Shown: positions 8,880 through 16,009 of the stretch, one piece after another
Layout of the letters: every line of letters starts with the position of its first letter
Numbering within the stretch: position 1 is the first letter of the stretch
Assembly (NCBI RefSeq): GCF_020171985.1
Contig: NZ_JAIVAL010000014.1
Coordinates: forward strand, 1 to 64,000
DNA from: Halobacillus halophilus
GTDB taxonomy: Bacteria > Bacillota > Bacilli > Bacillales > Halobacillaceae
Length of the DNA stretch: 64,000 nucleotides
Reading direction: 5' to 3'
The notes under the pieces: model-generated
Databases searched by the model: none
The model's input: the letters and a program-made list of their open reading frames with translations, nothing else
What the model was told of the DNA's origin: nothing
Position numbers and translations under genes: made by a program

Positions 8880-8938
8880 TATCAAATAGGACAGCAGATT
8901 GAAATGAGTTTCCTCATTCCCTGCTGTCCTATTTGATA
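8880..8938. repeat. 18-bp perfect inverted repeat upstream of ylbF
   Basis: The arms 8880-8897 and 8921-8938 (starting TATCAAATAGGACAG) are perfect complements. Inside, GGAATGAG and CTCATTTC pair partly, extending the hairpin. No T-run follows on either strand, so it is not a standard terminator. It ends 28 bases before the ylbF start codon, so on the ylbF mRNA it would be a 5' leader hairpin. Confidence 0.75.
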
Positions 8939-9001
8939 AAGAATATTTTCCTGCACCTAGCAATTAGATGCCGTTGCCATTAGGAGTATTAAGGCCTGTT
9001 C

Positions 9002-9367
9002 TTAATAATAAGGGTACTCTAACTCTTTGCGATCTTTGTTGGAATCTTTCTTAGCTTTAGATAAAAATTGTTGAAATTGTCCTAATGCCCCATTCAGTTC
9101 CTCCATATGACGAGATACCTCTTCCCAGTCCAGATCCTCCATTAATGCTCCTAACTGCTTAAACCAATCCTTCTTATTTGATGAAGTACTCTTCTTCACC
9201 TCAGGCAGGGATTCCCAGAAAGGATCCTCCGCCCCCAAAATCATCCACTTTTCATAATAACTTTGAATCAGTTTATGATTTTTCCGGATTTGTTCCTTTA
9301 CACGAGGATGATCATCTACAAACTCTTTAAAGCGCTGGACATTCGGGTGCAATTCATTTGTACTCAT
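9002..9367 (-). CDS. ylbD: YlbD family protein (putative spore coat protein)
   Basis: A 121-residue soluble, helical protein of the YlbD family. B. subtilis YlbD is listed as a coat-associated protein. The segment HPNVQRFKEFVDDHPRVKEQI near the N-terminus is the recognisable part. The ATG at 9367 is preferred because GAGGTG precedes it; five codons upstream in the open frame are not needed. It occupies the expected place before ylbF, although ylbE, which lies between them in B. subtilis, is not seen. Confidence 0.85.
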   Translation of the reverse strand: MSTNELHPNVQRFKEFVDDHPRVKEQIRKNHKLIQSYYEKWMILGAEDPFWESLPEVKKSTSSNKKDWFKQLGALMEDLDWEEVSRHMEELNGALGQFQQFLSKAKKDSNKDRKELEYPYY

Positions 9368-9464
9368 AAGTTCACACCTCACTGTTAGATCTACTCTATA
9401 GCCTATGCACCTAAAATAAGGACGTTCTTATCCCTTGAAGGAAATTTGAGAAAAGCAGGACGTT

Positions 9465-9770
9465 CTAGTCTAATTTTTCAATTCCGTTGATTTTAAACCT
9501 TCCATCCTCTCTCGTGAACGTGAATCGATATGTTTCTTTTAAAATATCTGTTCCAAAGGAGCGTCTGATCTCCAACGCTAAGTGAAATCTATAGTAGTCC
9601 CGGGTTATTTCAAGCGTATGTATGTCGACTACCTCTCCTTTTGGAAGTTGTTCAGATTGTAAAGTGCCAAAGGCCATCATTTCGGTCATTATTGCTTGTA
9701 CCTTGTGTGCACGTTCTTCATCCGATTGTATTTCTTCGCTAAGCTGAAAATAGGATGCTGCCTGTTTCAT
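9465..9770 (-). CDS. Hypothetical protein, about 101 residues
   Basis: A small soluble protein, mixed charge, with beta-rich segments in the second half (YRFHLALEIRRSF, YRFTFTREDGRFKI). The shape resembles small NTF2-like or import-associated domains, but I do not recognise it. It lies where B. subtilis has ylbC, but does not show the CAP domain. Neither the ATG at 9770 nor the GTG at 9776 has a good ribosome binding site, so it may be translated together with the membrane gene 42 bases upstream. Confidence 0.5.
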   Translation of the reverse strand: MKQAASYFQLSEEIQSDEERAHKVQAIMTEMMAFGTLQSEQLPKGEVVDIHTLEITRDYYRFHLALEIRRSFGTDILKETYRFTFTREDGRFKINGIEKLD

Positions 9771-9812
9771 GCCCACTTTCTTCAGTTGAGTTGAGGAATA
9801 ATAATAAGGGGC

Positions 9813-10070
9813 TTAAAGCTGGTAACTGAAAAATAAGAGGATGGCACCAGATAAGAGTGCCTTTATAATAAAGGTGTATCTGAAAGAATGCAGCCATTTA
9901 CTCAATTTGACTCCAATCCATAGACTAACCGCCACCATACTGATCGAAGCTAACAAAAGGAGTATCTGCCTGCCGCCCAAAAATGTAAAATTCTTAACGT
10001 TCAACACGAATAGGTAAAATAAAAACAGGGAGACCAACATAATAAACGTGTCATCTGCAAACTTGCGCAT
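9813..10070 (-). CDS. Small membrane protein, unrecognised
   Basis: From the ATG at 10070 it has 85 residues and three hydrophobic segments (about 8-28, 36-55 and 65-83) that look like transmembrane helices. A purine-rich GGAGAGGGGGAG lies 12 bases upstream of this ATG. The frame is open for 26 more codons, so a longer soluble N-terminus is possible. It is followed closely by the gene at 9465, probably one operon. No family recognised. Confidence 0.55.
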   Translation of the reverse strand: MRKFADDTFIMLVSLFLFYLFVLNVKNFTFLGGRQILLLLASISMVAVSLWIGVKLSKWLHSFRYTFIIKALLSGAILLFFSYQL

Positions 10071-10303
10071 AGATTTAAAACTCTCCCCCTCTCCTATAGC
10101 TAGCATTGAAATTTCATCCATTGTTCTTTGATGCGCTAAGCTTATCACAGGTTTACGTCAGCTTCATATACAATTTCTCATTTAGTTAGCTTGTATTTCA
10201 CAGGTGCTGATTTTAAGGTAAATACTCCGTACTGATGCCAATAAGTTTTGAATGATTATATTACGGATGTCTGAAAAACCCGCTATCGCTTCCTTTATAC
10301 AAA

Positions 10304-10335
10304 TAAAAGACCTGCTGAGAACAGCAGATCTTTAT
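10304..10335 (-). terminator. Terminator of the CBS-domain gene
   Basis: The stem AGATCTGCTG with CAGCAGGTCT (one wobble) is followed by TTTATTTG on the minus strand, 11 bases past the stop codon at 10346. Confidence 0.75.
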
Positions 10336-10345
10336 ATTGAATCAC

Positions 10346-10774
10346 TTAATGAAGTTCAGGGCGTTCAGAAATGTCTTGAAGAGCTACGCCAGCTGCATGA
10401 TCTGACATATCTTCTACAGATAAATCACCAAGAGAGATGATCCCTGATAATTTTCCATTTTCCACGACTGGAAGTCTGCGGATTTGATGCTCAGCCATTA
10501 TTTTACTCGCTTCTTCAAGCGTAGTCTCTGGGCTACAGTTGTATAAACGATCGCTCATGACCTGCTGAATTGGAGTAGTTTCTGGTTTCTTATCGGCATA
10601 ACCACGCAGAACTAAGTCACGGTCGGTTACCATACCCATCAACTGACCCTGATTATCACATACAGGAACAGCTCCTACGTTCTTCTGCTTCATAATTTGA
10701 GCAGCCGAACTAAGCGTATCATCTGTACGGCAGACAGATACATCACTAGTCATTATGTCTTTCACTGTTTTCAT
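10346..10774 (-). CDS. CBS domain-containing protein (YlbB/YhcV type)
   Basis: A 142-residue protein made of two CBS domains in tandem (about 1-60 and 68-125), with typical VGAVPVCDNQGQLMGMVTDRDL and RRLPVVENGKLSGIISLGDL segments. Such stand-alone pairs bind adenine nucleotides and act as energy sensors or regulatory subunits; the partner is not known. AAGGAGG precedes the ATG. B. subtilis has a CBS protein, ylbB, at this place in the ylb cluster. A terminator follows. Confidence 0.9.
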   Translation of the reverse strand: MKTVKDIMTSDVSVCRTDDTLSSAAQIMKQKNVGAVPVCDNQGQLMGMVTDRDLVLRGYADKKPETTPIQQVMSDRLYNCSPETTLEEASKIMAEHQIRRLPVVENGKLSGIISLGDLSVEDMSDHAAGVALQDISERPELH

Positions 10775-10984
10775 AGGAAATCCTCCTTATAGTAATTCAA
10801 TATCAATGATTAGTGTCCCCATTTCAACAAAATTATTACATGCAACCGTGATCCTTATGTAGTATAATTAAATAGATAACGTCTATAATGCTGAATAAAG
10901 GCGTATAAGAAATCTCAGAAATTGCAAGTTCAGCTTTTTCGTACTAAAATTAATGAAATACATACTATTTGTGAGGTGGAAGAG

Positions 10985-11464
10985 ATGAAACTAGAAAGCA
11001 CAGGTTTAGATGGACTGGTTGTAGATTTCAGACCCTTAACGGAACTAATGGAAAGTAACGGTTTCATTCTAGGTGGATCCTGGGATTACGAACGTGTGAC
11101 CTACGACTATAAATTGGATGCTCCAGAGAAAAACGTAACGTATTACGTACGCGTACAGGGCTTCGCCATTGAAGGAGATGTCGACCGTGGTGATGCGGTT
11201 ATCCGGCTGATGGACCCTCTACTTGGACGTCATTACTACCCACACGGCGTAGAATACGGCGAACAGGAAGGTTTTTCTGAAGGTATTATTGAAAAAGCAA
11301 GAAATTTAATTAAAAAAATTCAGGAGCCTGCGAATAAATACCATAATCAGGTACCTGAGCATATCGTGCTTGAGAAACTAACTAAATGGGCGGAAGAGAA
11401 CCAGAACCAGGAAGTTCTTGAAAAAGTTAAAGAGCTTTCCAACAACCCGGACCAGCGTAAATAA
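10985..11464 (+). CDS. YugN-like family protein
   Basis: A 159-residue acidic soluble protein of the YugN-like family, with the recognisable segments GGSWDYERVTYDYKLD and DPLLGRHYYPHGVEY. Members are conserved in Bacillaceae and have no established function. The ATG at 10985 is chosen because GAGGTGG lies just before it; an open frame begins 21 codons upstream but has no binding site. A TATAAT box sits at 10863-10868. A terminator-like hairpin follows. Confidence 0.85.
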   Translation: MKLESTGLDGLVVDFRPLTELMESNGFILGGSWDYERVTYDYKLDAPEKNVTYYVRVQGFAIEGDVDRGDAVIRLMDPLLGRHYYPHGVEYGEQEGFSEGIIEKARNLIKKIQEPANKYHNQVPEHIVLEKLTKWAEENQNQEVLEKVKELSNNPDQRK

Positions 11465-11512
11465 ACGACTTCCTACGGTTTTGGCCCATCCGATGTTCTG
11501 AATGTTCCAATG

Positions 11513-11553
11513 GAGTCGCACATCATTACTTATATGATGAGCGGCTTTTTTTA
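11513..11553 (+). terminator. Terminator after the YugN-like gene
   Basis: The stem CGCACATCAT with ATGATGAGCG (one mismatch) is followed by seven T on the plus strand. Confidence 0.75.
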
Positions 11554-11608
11554 AAAATGCCTTCCATATTTGTCGAGTCGGTTTAGGGAAAGGAGATCCA
11601 TACATAAA

Positions 11609-12667
11609 TTGTTCCGATATCTAACTAAAAAACAATGGGTCCTCATAGGGCTTTTCATACTACTTATTATAGCGGGATATTATATACTGCCAGTCTCTAT
11701 CCCATTAATTTTAGCTCTGGTGACTGCTTTATTCCTTAACCCATCCATTCGATGGATGCAATTCCGGTTCCGAATGAACCGAAAAATGGCTGTTACCATT
11801 GTATTTTTGCTGTTTCTGATCTTTCTGGGGTTACTTGGGACGTTTGCGGTTACCAGGGCCGTTGCTCAAATCGTTCAGCTTGCCGATCATGCGCCGGAAT
11901 ATATTAATCAAATGAATCAGGTACTTCTGAATTGGCAGAACAATATGGACAGTTTCACGCGCAATATGCCCCAGGAATTCGTCGATAAAGTAGCGAATGA
12001 ATTAACGAATGCTTTTGATCGCACTACTACAGCTATTTCCCAGCAGCTCCAGCTTTCCAATATTGCGTCTGTAGCTGCCAAAATACCTGAATATTTAGTC
12101 AGTTTTCTTGTATATTTAATTGCTCTGTTTCTATTTATGCTGGAACTGCCCCGTCTCAGGGAAAAAATGCATGCTGGTTTTACAGAAGCAACTTCTGAGA
12201 AAGTTAAGTTTATGAATGCACGCTTAGCGTATGTAGTTTTTGGTTTCTTAAAAGCCCAGTTTTTAGTGAGTATCATCATATTTATCGTTTCTTTAGCGGG
12301 ATTGTTATGGATAGCACCTGAAGTGGCTCTTATCATGTCACTGATTATATGGATGATTGATTTCATTCCTATTATCGGCTCCATCGTTATTCTTGGTCCC
12401 TGGTCGGTGTATATGCTGATTATTGGGGACATTTCAATGGGGGCCAAACTCGGTATATTGGCGATTACCTTATTAGCCATTCGCAGAACGGTCGAGCCGA
12501 AGGTTATGGGCCGCCATATCGGACTTTCCCCGCTCGCTACTTTAATAGCCATGTACCTTGGTCTCCAACTTATCGGGCTGGTTGGTTTTATCTTAGGCCC
12601 ACTGGTAGTGATTGCCTTCAATTCTGCCAAAGAAGCCGGAATTATAAAATGGAACTTTAAACTATAA
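11609..12667 (+). CDS. AI-2E family transporter (YueF/YtvI type)
   Basis: A roughly 352-residue polytopic membrane protein of the AI-2E transporter family. Hydrophobic helices cluster at about 8-60 and 130-340, separated by a soluble stretch rich in QNMDSF-type residues, the usual pattern. B. subtilis members include YueF, YtvI and YrrI; sodium/proton antiport has been reported for some relatives, so the substrate cannot be read from sequence. The start is TTG at 11609, 13 bases after AAAGGAG; this is a long spacing and no ATG is available. A bidirectional terminator follows. Confidence 0.87.
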   Translation: MFRYLTKKQWVLIGLFILLIIAGYYILPVSIPLILALVTALFLNPSIRWMQFRFRMNRKMAVTIVFLLFLIFLGLLGTFAVTRAVAQIVQLADHAPEYINQMNQVLLNWQNNMDSFTRNMPQEFVDKVANELTNAFDRTTTAISQQLQLSNIASVAAKIPEYLVSFLVYLIALFLFMLELPRLREKMHAGFTEATSEKVKFMNARLAYVVFGFLKAQFLVSIIIFIVSLAGLLWIAPEVALIMSLIIWMIDFIPIIGSIVILGPWSVYMLIIGDISMGAKLGILAITLLAIRRTVEPKVMGRHIGLSPLATLIAMYLGLQLIGLVGFILGPLVVIAFNSAKEAGIIKWNFKL

Positions 12668-12671
12668 TTGA

Positions 12672-12714
12672 TTGAAAAAAGCCTGAAGCTAAATAGCTTC
12701 AGGCTTTTTATAAA
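12672..12714. terminator. Bidirectional terminator between the permease and GNAT genes
   Basis: The stem AAGCCTGAAGCT with AGCTTCAGGCTT is flanked by A6 and T4-5 and sits between converging genes. Confidence 0.88.
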
Positions 12715-13250
12715 CCTTCTTTATAACGATTAGGCTTTGGGTTATGCACTTTCTTTTCCTTTTTAAATAATAGTATATCTCCGCTTTTACCAGTATGAGA
12801 AAACCCATTATTGATCAAAACTTTCTGAGAAGCAATGTTTTCCCGATCACATTCTGCTTCCACACCCTTTACTTCTGGTTGACTAAACGCCCATGTACAC
12901 AAATGGTCGACAGCTTCAGAAGCATAACCCGCATTTCTTTCTGAAGGAACAATGTGATATCCAATTTCAATAATTCCATTATTGTCGGGCCTTCCTTTAA
13001 ATCCAATATCACCTATGACTCGTTTTGCCGATGCATCCATTATGACCCATGGCCCAAAACCAAGTTCTTCTTCATCCTGCTCCAGTTTTTCTGCGTAAAT
13101 AGGCATAATAGCCTTTAATCCATAATGCGGCCAGTTTTTATTCCAGGGCAGCTGATACTTATAATAAAAAGCCAGGGGATTTTTCATTAGCGTTTGAGCT
13201 AACTCCAATGAAACAGGCATCAACCGCAGGCGCTCTGTGTATACACTCAT
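12708..13250 (-). CDS. GNAT family N-acetyltransferase
   Basis: A 180-residue acetyltransferase of the RimJ/RimL-like GNAT group. It begins YTERLRLMPV, shows a VIGDIGFKG segment, the acetyl-CoA loop region SERNAGYASEAV near residue 104, and the closing AECDRENIASQKVLINNGF. The acceptor is not predictable. GGAAAGGAA precedes the ATG. The C-terminal 25 residues are basic and Asn/Pro-rich, beyond the usual fold. Confidence 0.88.
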   Translation of the reverse strand: MSVYTERLRLMPVSLELAQTLMKNPLAFYYKYQLPWNKNWPHYGLKAIMPIYAEKLEQDEEELGFGPWVIMDASAKRVIGDIGFKGRPDNNGIIEIGYHIVPSERNAGYASEAVDHLCTWAFSQPEVKGVEAECDRENIASQKVLINNGFSHTGKSGDILLFKKEKKVHNPKPNRYKEGL

Positions 13251-13392
13251 TCAGTTCCATTCCTTTCCTATGTATGCTCACGTAATTATAGTCTTCTATA
13301 TACCTGTTCTTCCACTCGCTTAAACGTTGTTAAAAGGATCTATTTTCTCTGCACCTTTATAGCAGCGTACGAGCGTCGTAGTAAAATTTAAT

Positions 13393-13437
13393 AAGCTAAA
13401 AAAGCAACGTAACGCTTTAGCGCTCGTTGCTTTTTTA
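13393..13437 (-). terminator. Terminator after ctaM
   Basis: A stem of AAAAAGCAACG with CGTTGCTTTTT surrounds an inner TAACGC/AGCGCT loop. It lies 6 bases past the ctaM stop and would end the ctaG-ctaM transcript. Confidence 0.8.
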
Positions 13438-13442
13438 CATCT

Positions 13443-13898
13443 CTATGTCCCTAATATAGCTTTTATCATGCTGGTTGTGGTCCCGCCGTCATAAATAATG
13501 TATAGAAGTAAGTACACTGCTACACCTGTAATAGCCGTAGAAAACCAGATAATACTCGTGATTGGCCCTACTTTACGGTGTTTTGGAATTCTGCGCTTAA
13601 ACGCAAGGGTTAAGGTAATAATTCCAAAAACCGCGCCTACTGTGGCCAATAGGATATGAAAGATCAGAAAAACCGTATAATAAATCTTGATTTCATCGGG
13701 ACCTCCGAAACTAGTATTTCCGACAAACACAGTTCGACTTACATATATTATAAAAAACGTTAAAGCGCTGATTGCTCCGGCAATCATCACTTTTTTATGA
13801 GCGGATCTCTTATTCTTAGCGATGAGTACCCAGCCAATGGCTACGAGTACAGCACTTAACACAATAAAAAAAGTACTAAGGGTCGGTAATAATGGCAT
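13443..13898 (-). CDS. ctaM: CtaM, DUF420 haem-copper oxidase assembly factor
   Basis: A 151-residue membrane protein with four to five hydrophobic helices, of the DUF420 family (B. subtilis YozB). In Staphylococcus aureus CtaM is needed for function of haem A-type oxidases. Histidines within or near helices (FHILL in the third helix, KHRK) are conserved-looking positions. It follows ctaG by 76 bases in the oxidase cluster, which supports a role in assembly of the caa3 oxidase encoded upstream. Confidence 0.88.
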   Translation of the reverse strand: MPLLPTLSTFFIVLSAVLVAIGWVLIAKNKRSAHKKVMIAGAISALTFFIIYVSRTVFVGNTSFGGPDEIKIYYTVFLIFHILLATVGAVFGIITLTLAFKRRIPKHRKVGPITSIIWFSTAITGVAVYLLLYIIYDGGTTTSMIKAILGT

Positions 13899-13974
13899 TT
13901 TTCCACCTCTTTTCGGACAACTGAAAACAATAGGTCAGGGAAAGTCTATTCACGGTTATAGACTTTCCCCGATC

Positions 13975-14880
13975 TTATGATTCGCTTGGTATATGAGAAG
14001 GTATTGGATCAATAGTATTTCTCTCCTGGTTAAACCAGCTGAAGAATATATAGGCAATAATCGCTCCAAAAATGATTTCTTGAGTAATTTTCATAATGAT
14101 ACCGCCCAATTGCTGATCTTCAACCAGTGGCATCGGCGTGAAGTAACTTGGCCCGCTTAAATTGGCTGCGATATCATTTAATACATTAGCAGGCACACAT
14201 AAACTCATCGCCTGAATCCAGGCCCCGGATTGGGAATAGGTTTCGTATAAAGGAGTTCCTGCAAAGATAATTAATCCGCAGGCAGGAGTAATTAGTACTC
14301 CATTCGCAAAAATAAAACCAATCTTCATGATCGGGCTGAGTCTGTTTAACTCTTTTAGTGGTGGGAAAACAGACACCCACATCACAAATGCCGTAAACAG
14401 GATGACCGTAGTAATAATGGCGTGTGCGAATTCATTGGATTTAGCAAAGTCAAAAATCACAGGCATATGGTAAAGAGAAAATAGACCGTTAAATAACAGA
14501 AGCGACAAAAGAGGCTTGGTGAAAAAACGCAGTATATTTCCCAGCCCTTTTACTTGAAAAAGCTTCTTCCAAATCCAGGACGGCAATCCTTTAATAACGA
14601 GTATTGGGAATAGCAGATAATACAGGGCCATCTGCGTCATGTGAGCGGTAAACATGATGTGACCTAACAGATCTACAGGCGATCCCTTAATTACGTAGAG
14701 CAGAACCATACCTGAATAGAACATCACTTGCTGTGATATAGAAGGGTGTTTCTCCCCTTCAGGTCTTTTTGGTCCAGTTATATAAAAATAAAGAGCCGCT
14801 AACAAACAGACAAAGAGCAAATAAAAAGGACTCCATAAAGCTCGGAAGCCGAATATTTGAAGTTCTAACCACATTGGCAT
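13975..14880 (-). CDS. ctaG: Cytochrome c oxidase assembly factor CtaG
   Basis: A 301-residue polytopic membrane protein of the CtaG_caa3 family, required in B. subtilis for active caa3 oxidase (copper delivery to the CuB site has been proposed). Seven or so hydrophobic helices are visible, with HIMFTAHMTQMALYYL near residues 79-94 carrying conserved histidines and methionines that could bind copper. A terminator separates it from ctaF, so it may have its own promoter or depend on read-through. Confidence 0.93.
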   Translation of the reverse strand: MPMWLELQIFGFRALWSPFYLLFVCLLAALYFYITGPKRPEGEKHPSISQQVMFYSGMVLLYVIKGSPVDLLGHIMFTAHMTQMALYYLLFPILVIKGLPSWIWKKLFQVKGLGNILRFFTKPLLSLLLFNGLFSLYHMPVIFDFAKSNEFAHAIITTVILFTAFVMWVSVFPPLKELNRLSPIMKIGFIFANGVLITPACGLIIFAGTPLYETYSQSGAWIQAMSLCVPANVLNDIAANLSGPSYFTPMPLVEDQQLGGIIMKITQEIIFGAIIAYIFFSWFNQERNTIDPIPSHIPSES

Positions 14881-14996
14881 CTCACCTCAGTTTAATTTCT
14901 TTCTTCTCTATTTTAACTAACTTTCCATAAAAAAACGAGTCCTTCAAAGGGAGATCAAGGATTGTTCATAATTTAGCCATAACTTTCGCAGGCATA

Positions 14997-15026
14997 CAAA
15001 AAGACCGGGAAACCGGTCTTTTTGTA
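14997..15026 (-). terminator. Terminator after ctaF
   Basis: The perfect stem AAAGACCGG-GAAA-CCGGTCTTT is followed by T on the minus strand. It ends the ctaCDEF transcript before ctaG. Confidence 0.85.
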
Positions 15027-15055
15027 ATACGTTACCTATTATCTTTTTAGTTGGA

Positions 15056-15382
15056 TTACCACCAGATAATGGAGGAAAAAGTGATAATGGTAAGTCCTGC
15101 TACAGCAGCGCCACCATACATCATTAAGGCAGGCATATTATGTCCTTTATTCTTCATGTGCATAAAGTAATAAAGCTGGAATGCCACCTGTACAATAGCC
15201 AGGATAATTAATGTCGGAATGACGAAATAGGAATTCACTTCCATAATCACCATGCCAAAAGCTACAAAGGTAAACAGAATCATAAGCACAAAGGTGATAA
15301 CCTGCTGCTTCATCTCCTCTTTATGCTGCTTCTTTTCGTATTCCATCTGTCTAGTTGGCTTCGAATGGGAACTATTTGCCAT
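15056..15382 (-). CDS. ctaF: caa3 cytochrome c oxidase subunit IV
   Basis: A 108-residue membrane protein with three helices after a charged, hydrophilic start (about 28 residues). Its QLYYFMHMK segment is typical of bacterial subunit IV (CtaF/CyoD-like). Its start lies 3 bases from the ctaE stop. It stabilises the oxidase in the cytoplasmic membrane. Confidence 0.95.
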   Translation of the reverse strand: MANSSHSKPTRQMEYEKKQHKEEMKQQVITFVLMILFTFVAFGMVIMEVNSYFVIPTLIILAIVQVAFQLYYFMHMKNKGHNMPALMMYGGAAVAGLTIITFSSIIWW

Positions 15383-15385
15383 TGA

Positions 15386-16009
15386 TTAACCCACCTTTCC
15401 CATAAGGTAAACGACTGTGAAGATAAACACCCATACAACGTCGATGAAGTGCCAGTAAAGGCTGGCTATATAGAATTTCGGAGCGTTATATAAATTCAAG
15501 CCGCGTTTTTGATTTCGAATCATTAACGTAACGATCCAGGAAAGTCCAAATAAAACGTGTCCTCCATGAAAACCAACCAGAGTATAAAAGGCCGATGCAA
15601 AGGCCGATGACCCAAAAGTAAACTCATACTCATGAATGTAATGAAGAAACTCGTATATTTCACAGCCCAGGAAGGCGAGACCAAGAAGTACCGTAATGGC
15701 CAACCAAGTCTGCATCTTTCGAAAATCGTGGTTCTTCATGTGGTACATGGCATACACACTTGTGAGTGAGCTGGTTAATAACATCATGGTCATGAGAAAG
15801 ACGAGTTCAAGTCCAAACAAGTGTTCAGGAGTATTTTCCCCTGCAGTAGAGCTGTTTAATGCAATATAGGTCCCGAATAAACTGGCGAATAATACAGTTT
15901 CTCCGCCAAGGAAAAACCAAAAAGCAAGAAACTTATTTTTACCTTCAAGGGTGGCTTTTTCCGGATCATGCGGCATATGTTTTGGATTCAGTACATCTTC
16001 ATGACTCAT
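15386..16009 (-). CDS. ctaE: caa3 cytochrome c oxidase subunit III
   Basis: A 207-residue subunit III with five hydrophobic helices, including HGGHVLFGLSWI and the closing YWHFIDVVWVFIFTVVYL signature. Its ATG overlaps the ctaD stop (TAATG), so translation is coupled to ctaD. It has no redox centre; it supports proton uptake and enzyme stability in the family. Confidence 0.97.
   Translation of the reverse strand: MSHEDVLNPKHMPHDPEKATLEGKNKFLAFWFFLGGETVLFASLFGTYIALNSSTAGENTPEHLFGLELVFLMTMMLLTSSLTSVYAMYHMKNHDFRKMQTWLAITVLLGLAFLGCEIYEFLHYIHEYEFTFGSSAFASAFYTLVGFHGGHVLFGLSWIVTLMIRNQKRGLNLYNAPKFYIASLYWHFIDVVWVFIFTVVYLMGKVG

Noticed and set aside
8962-9010. A frameshifted C-terminal extension of YlbD (shifted frame ending in NTPNGNGI)
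   Set aside because: The shifted frame is only about 15 codons and the annotated stop gives a normal length; too little to claim a frameshift.
10252-10440. 62-codon plus-strand frame antisense to the CBS gene
   Set aside because: It overlaps the 3' end of the CBS gene and its terminator, with no ribosome binding site or family match.
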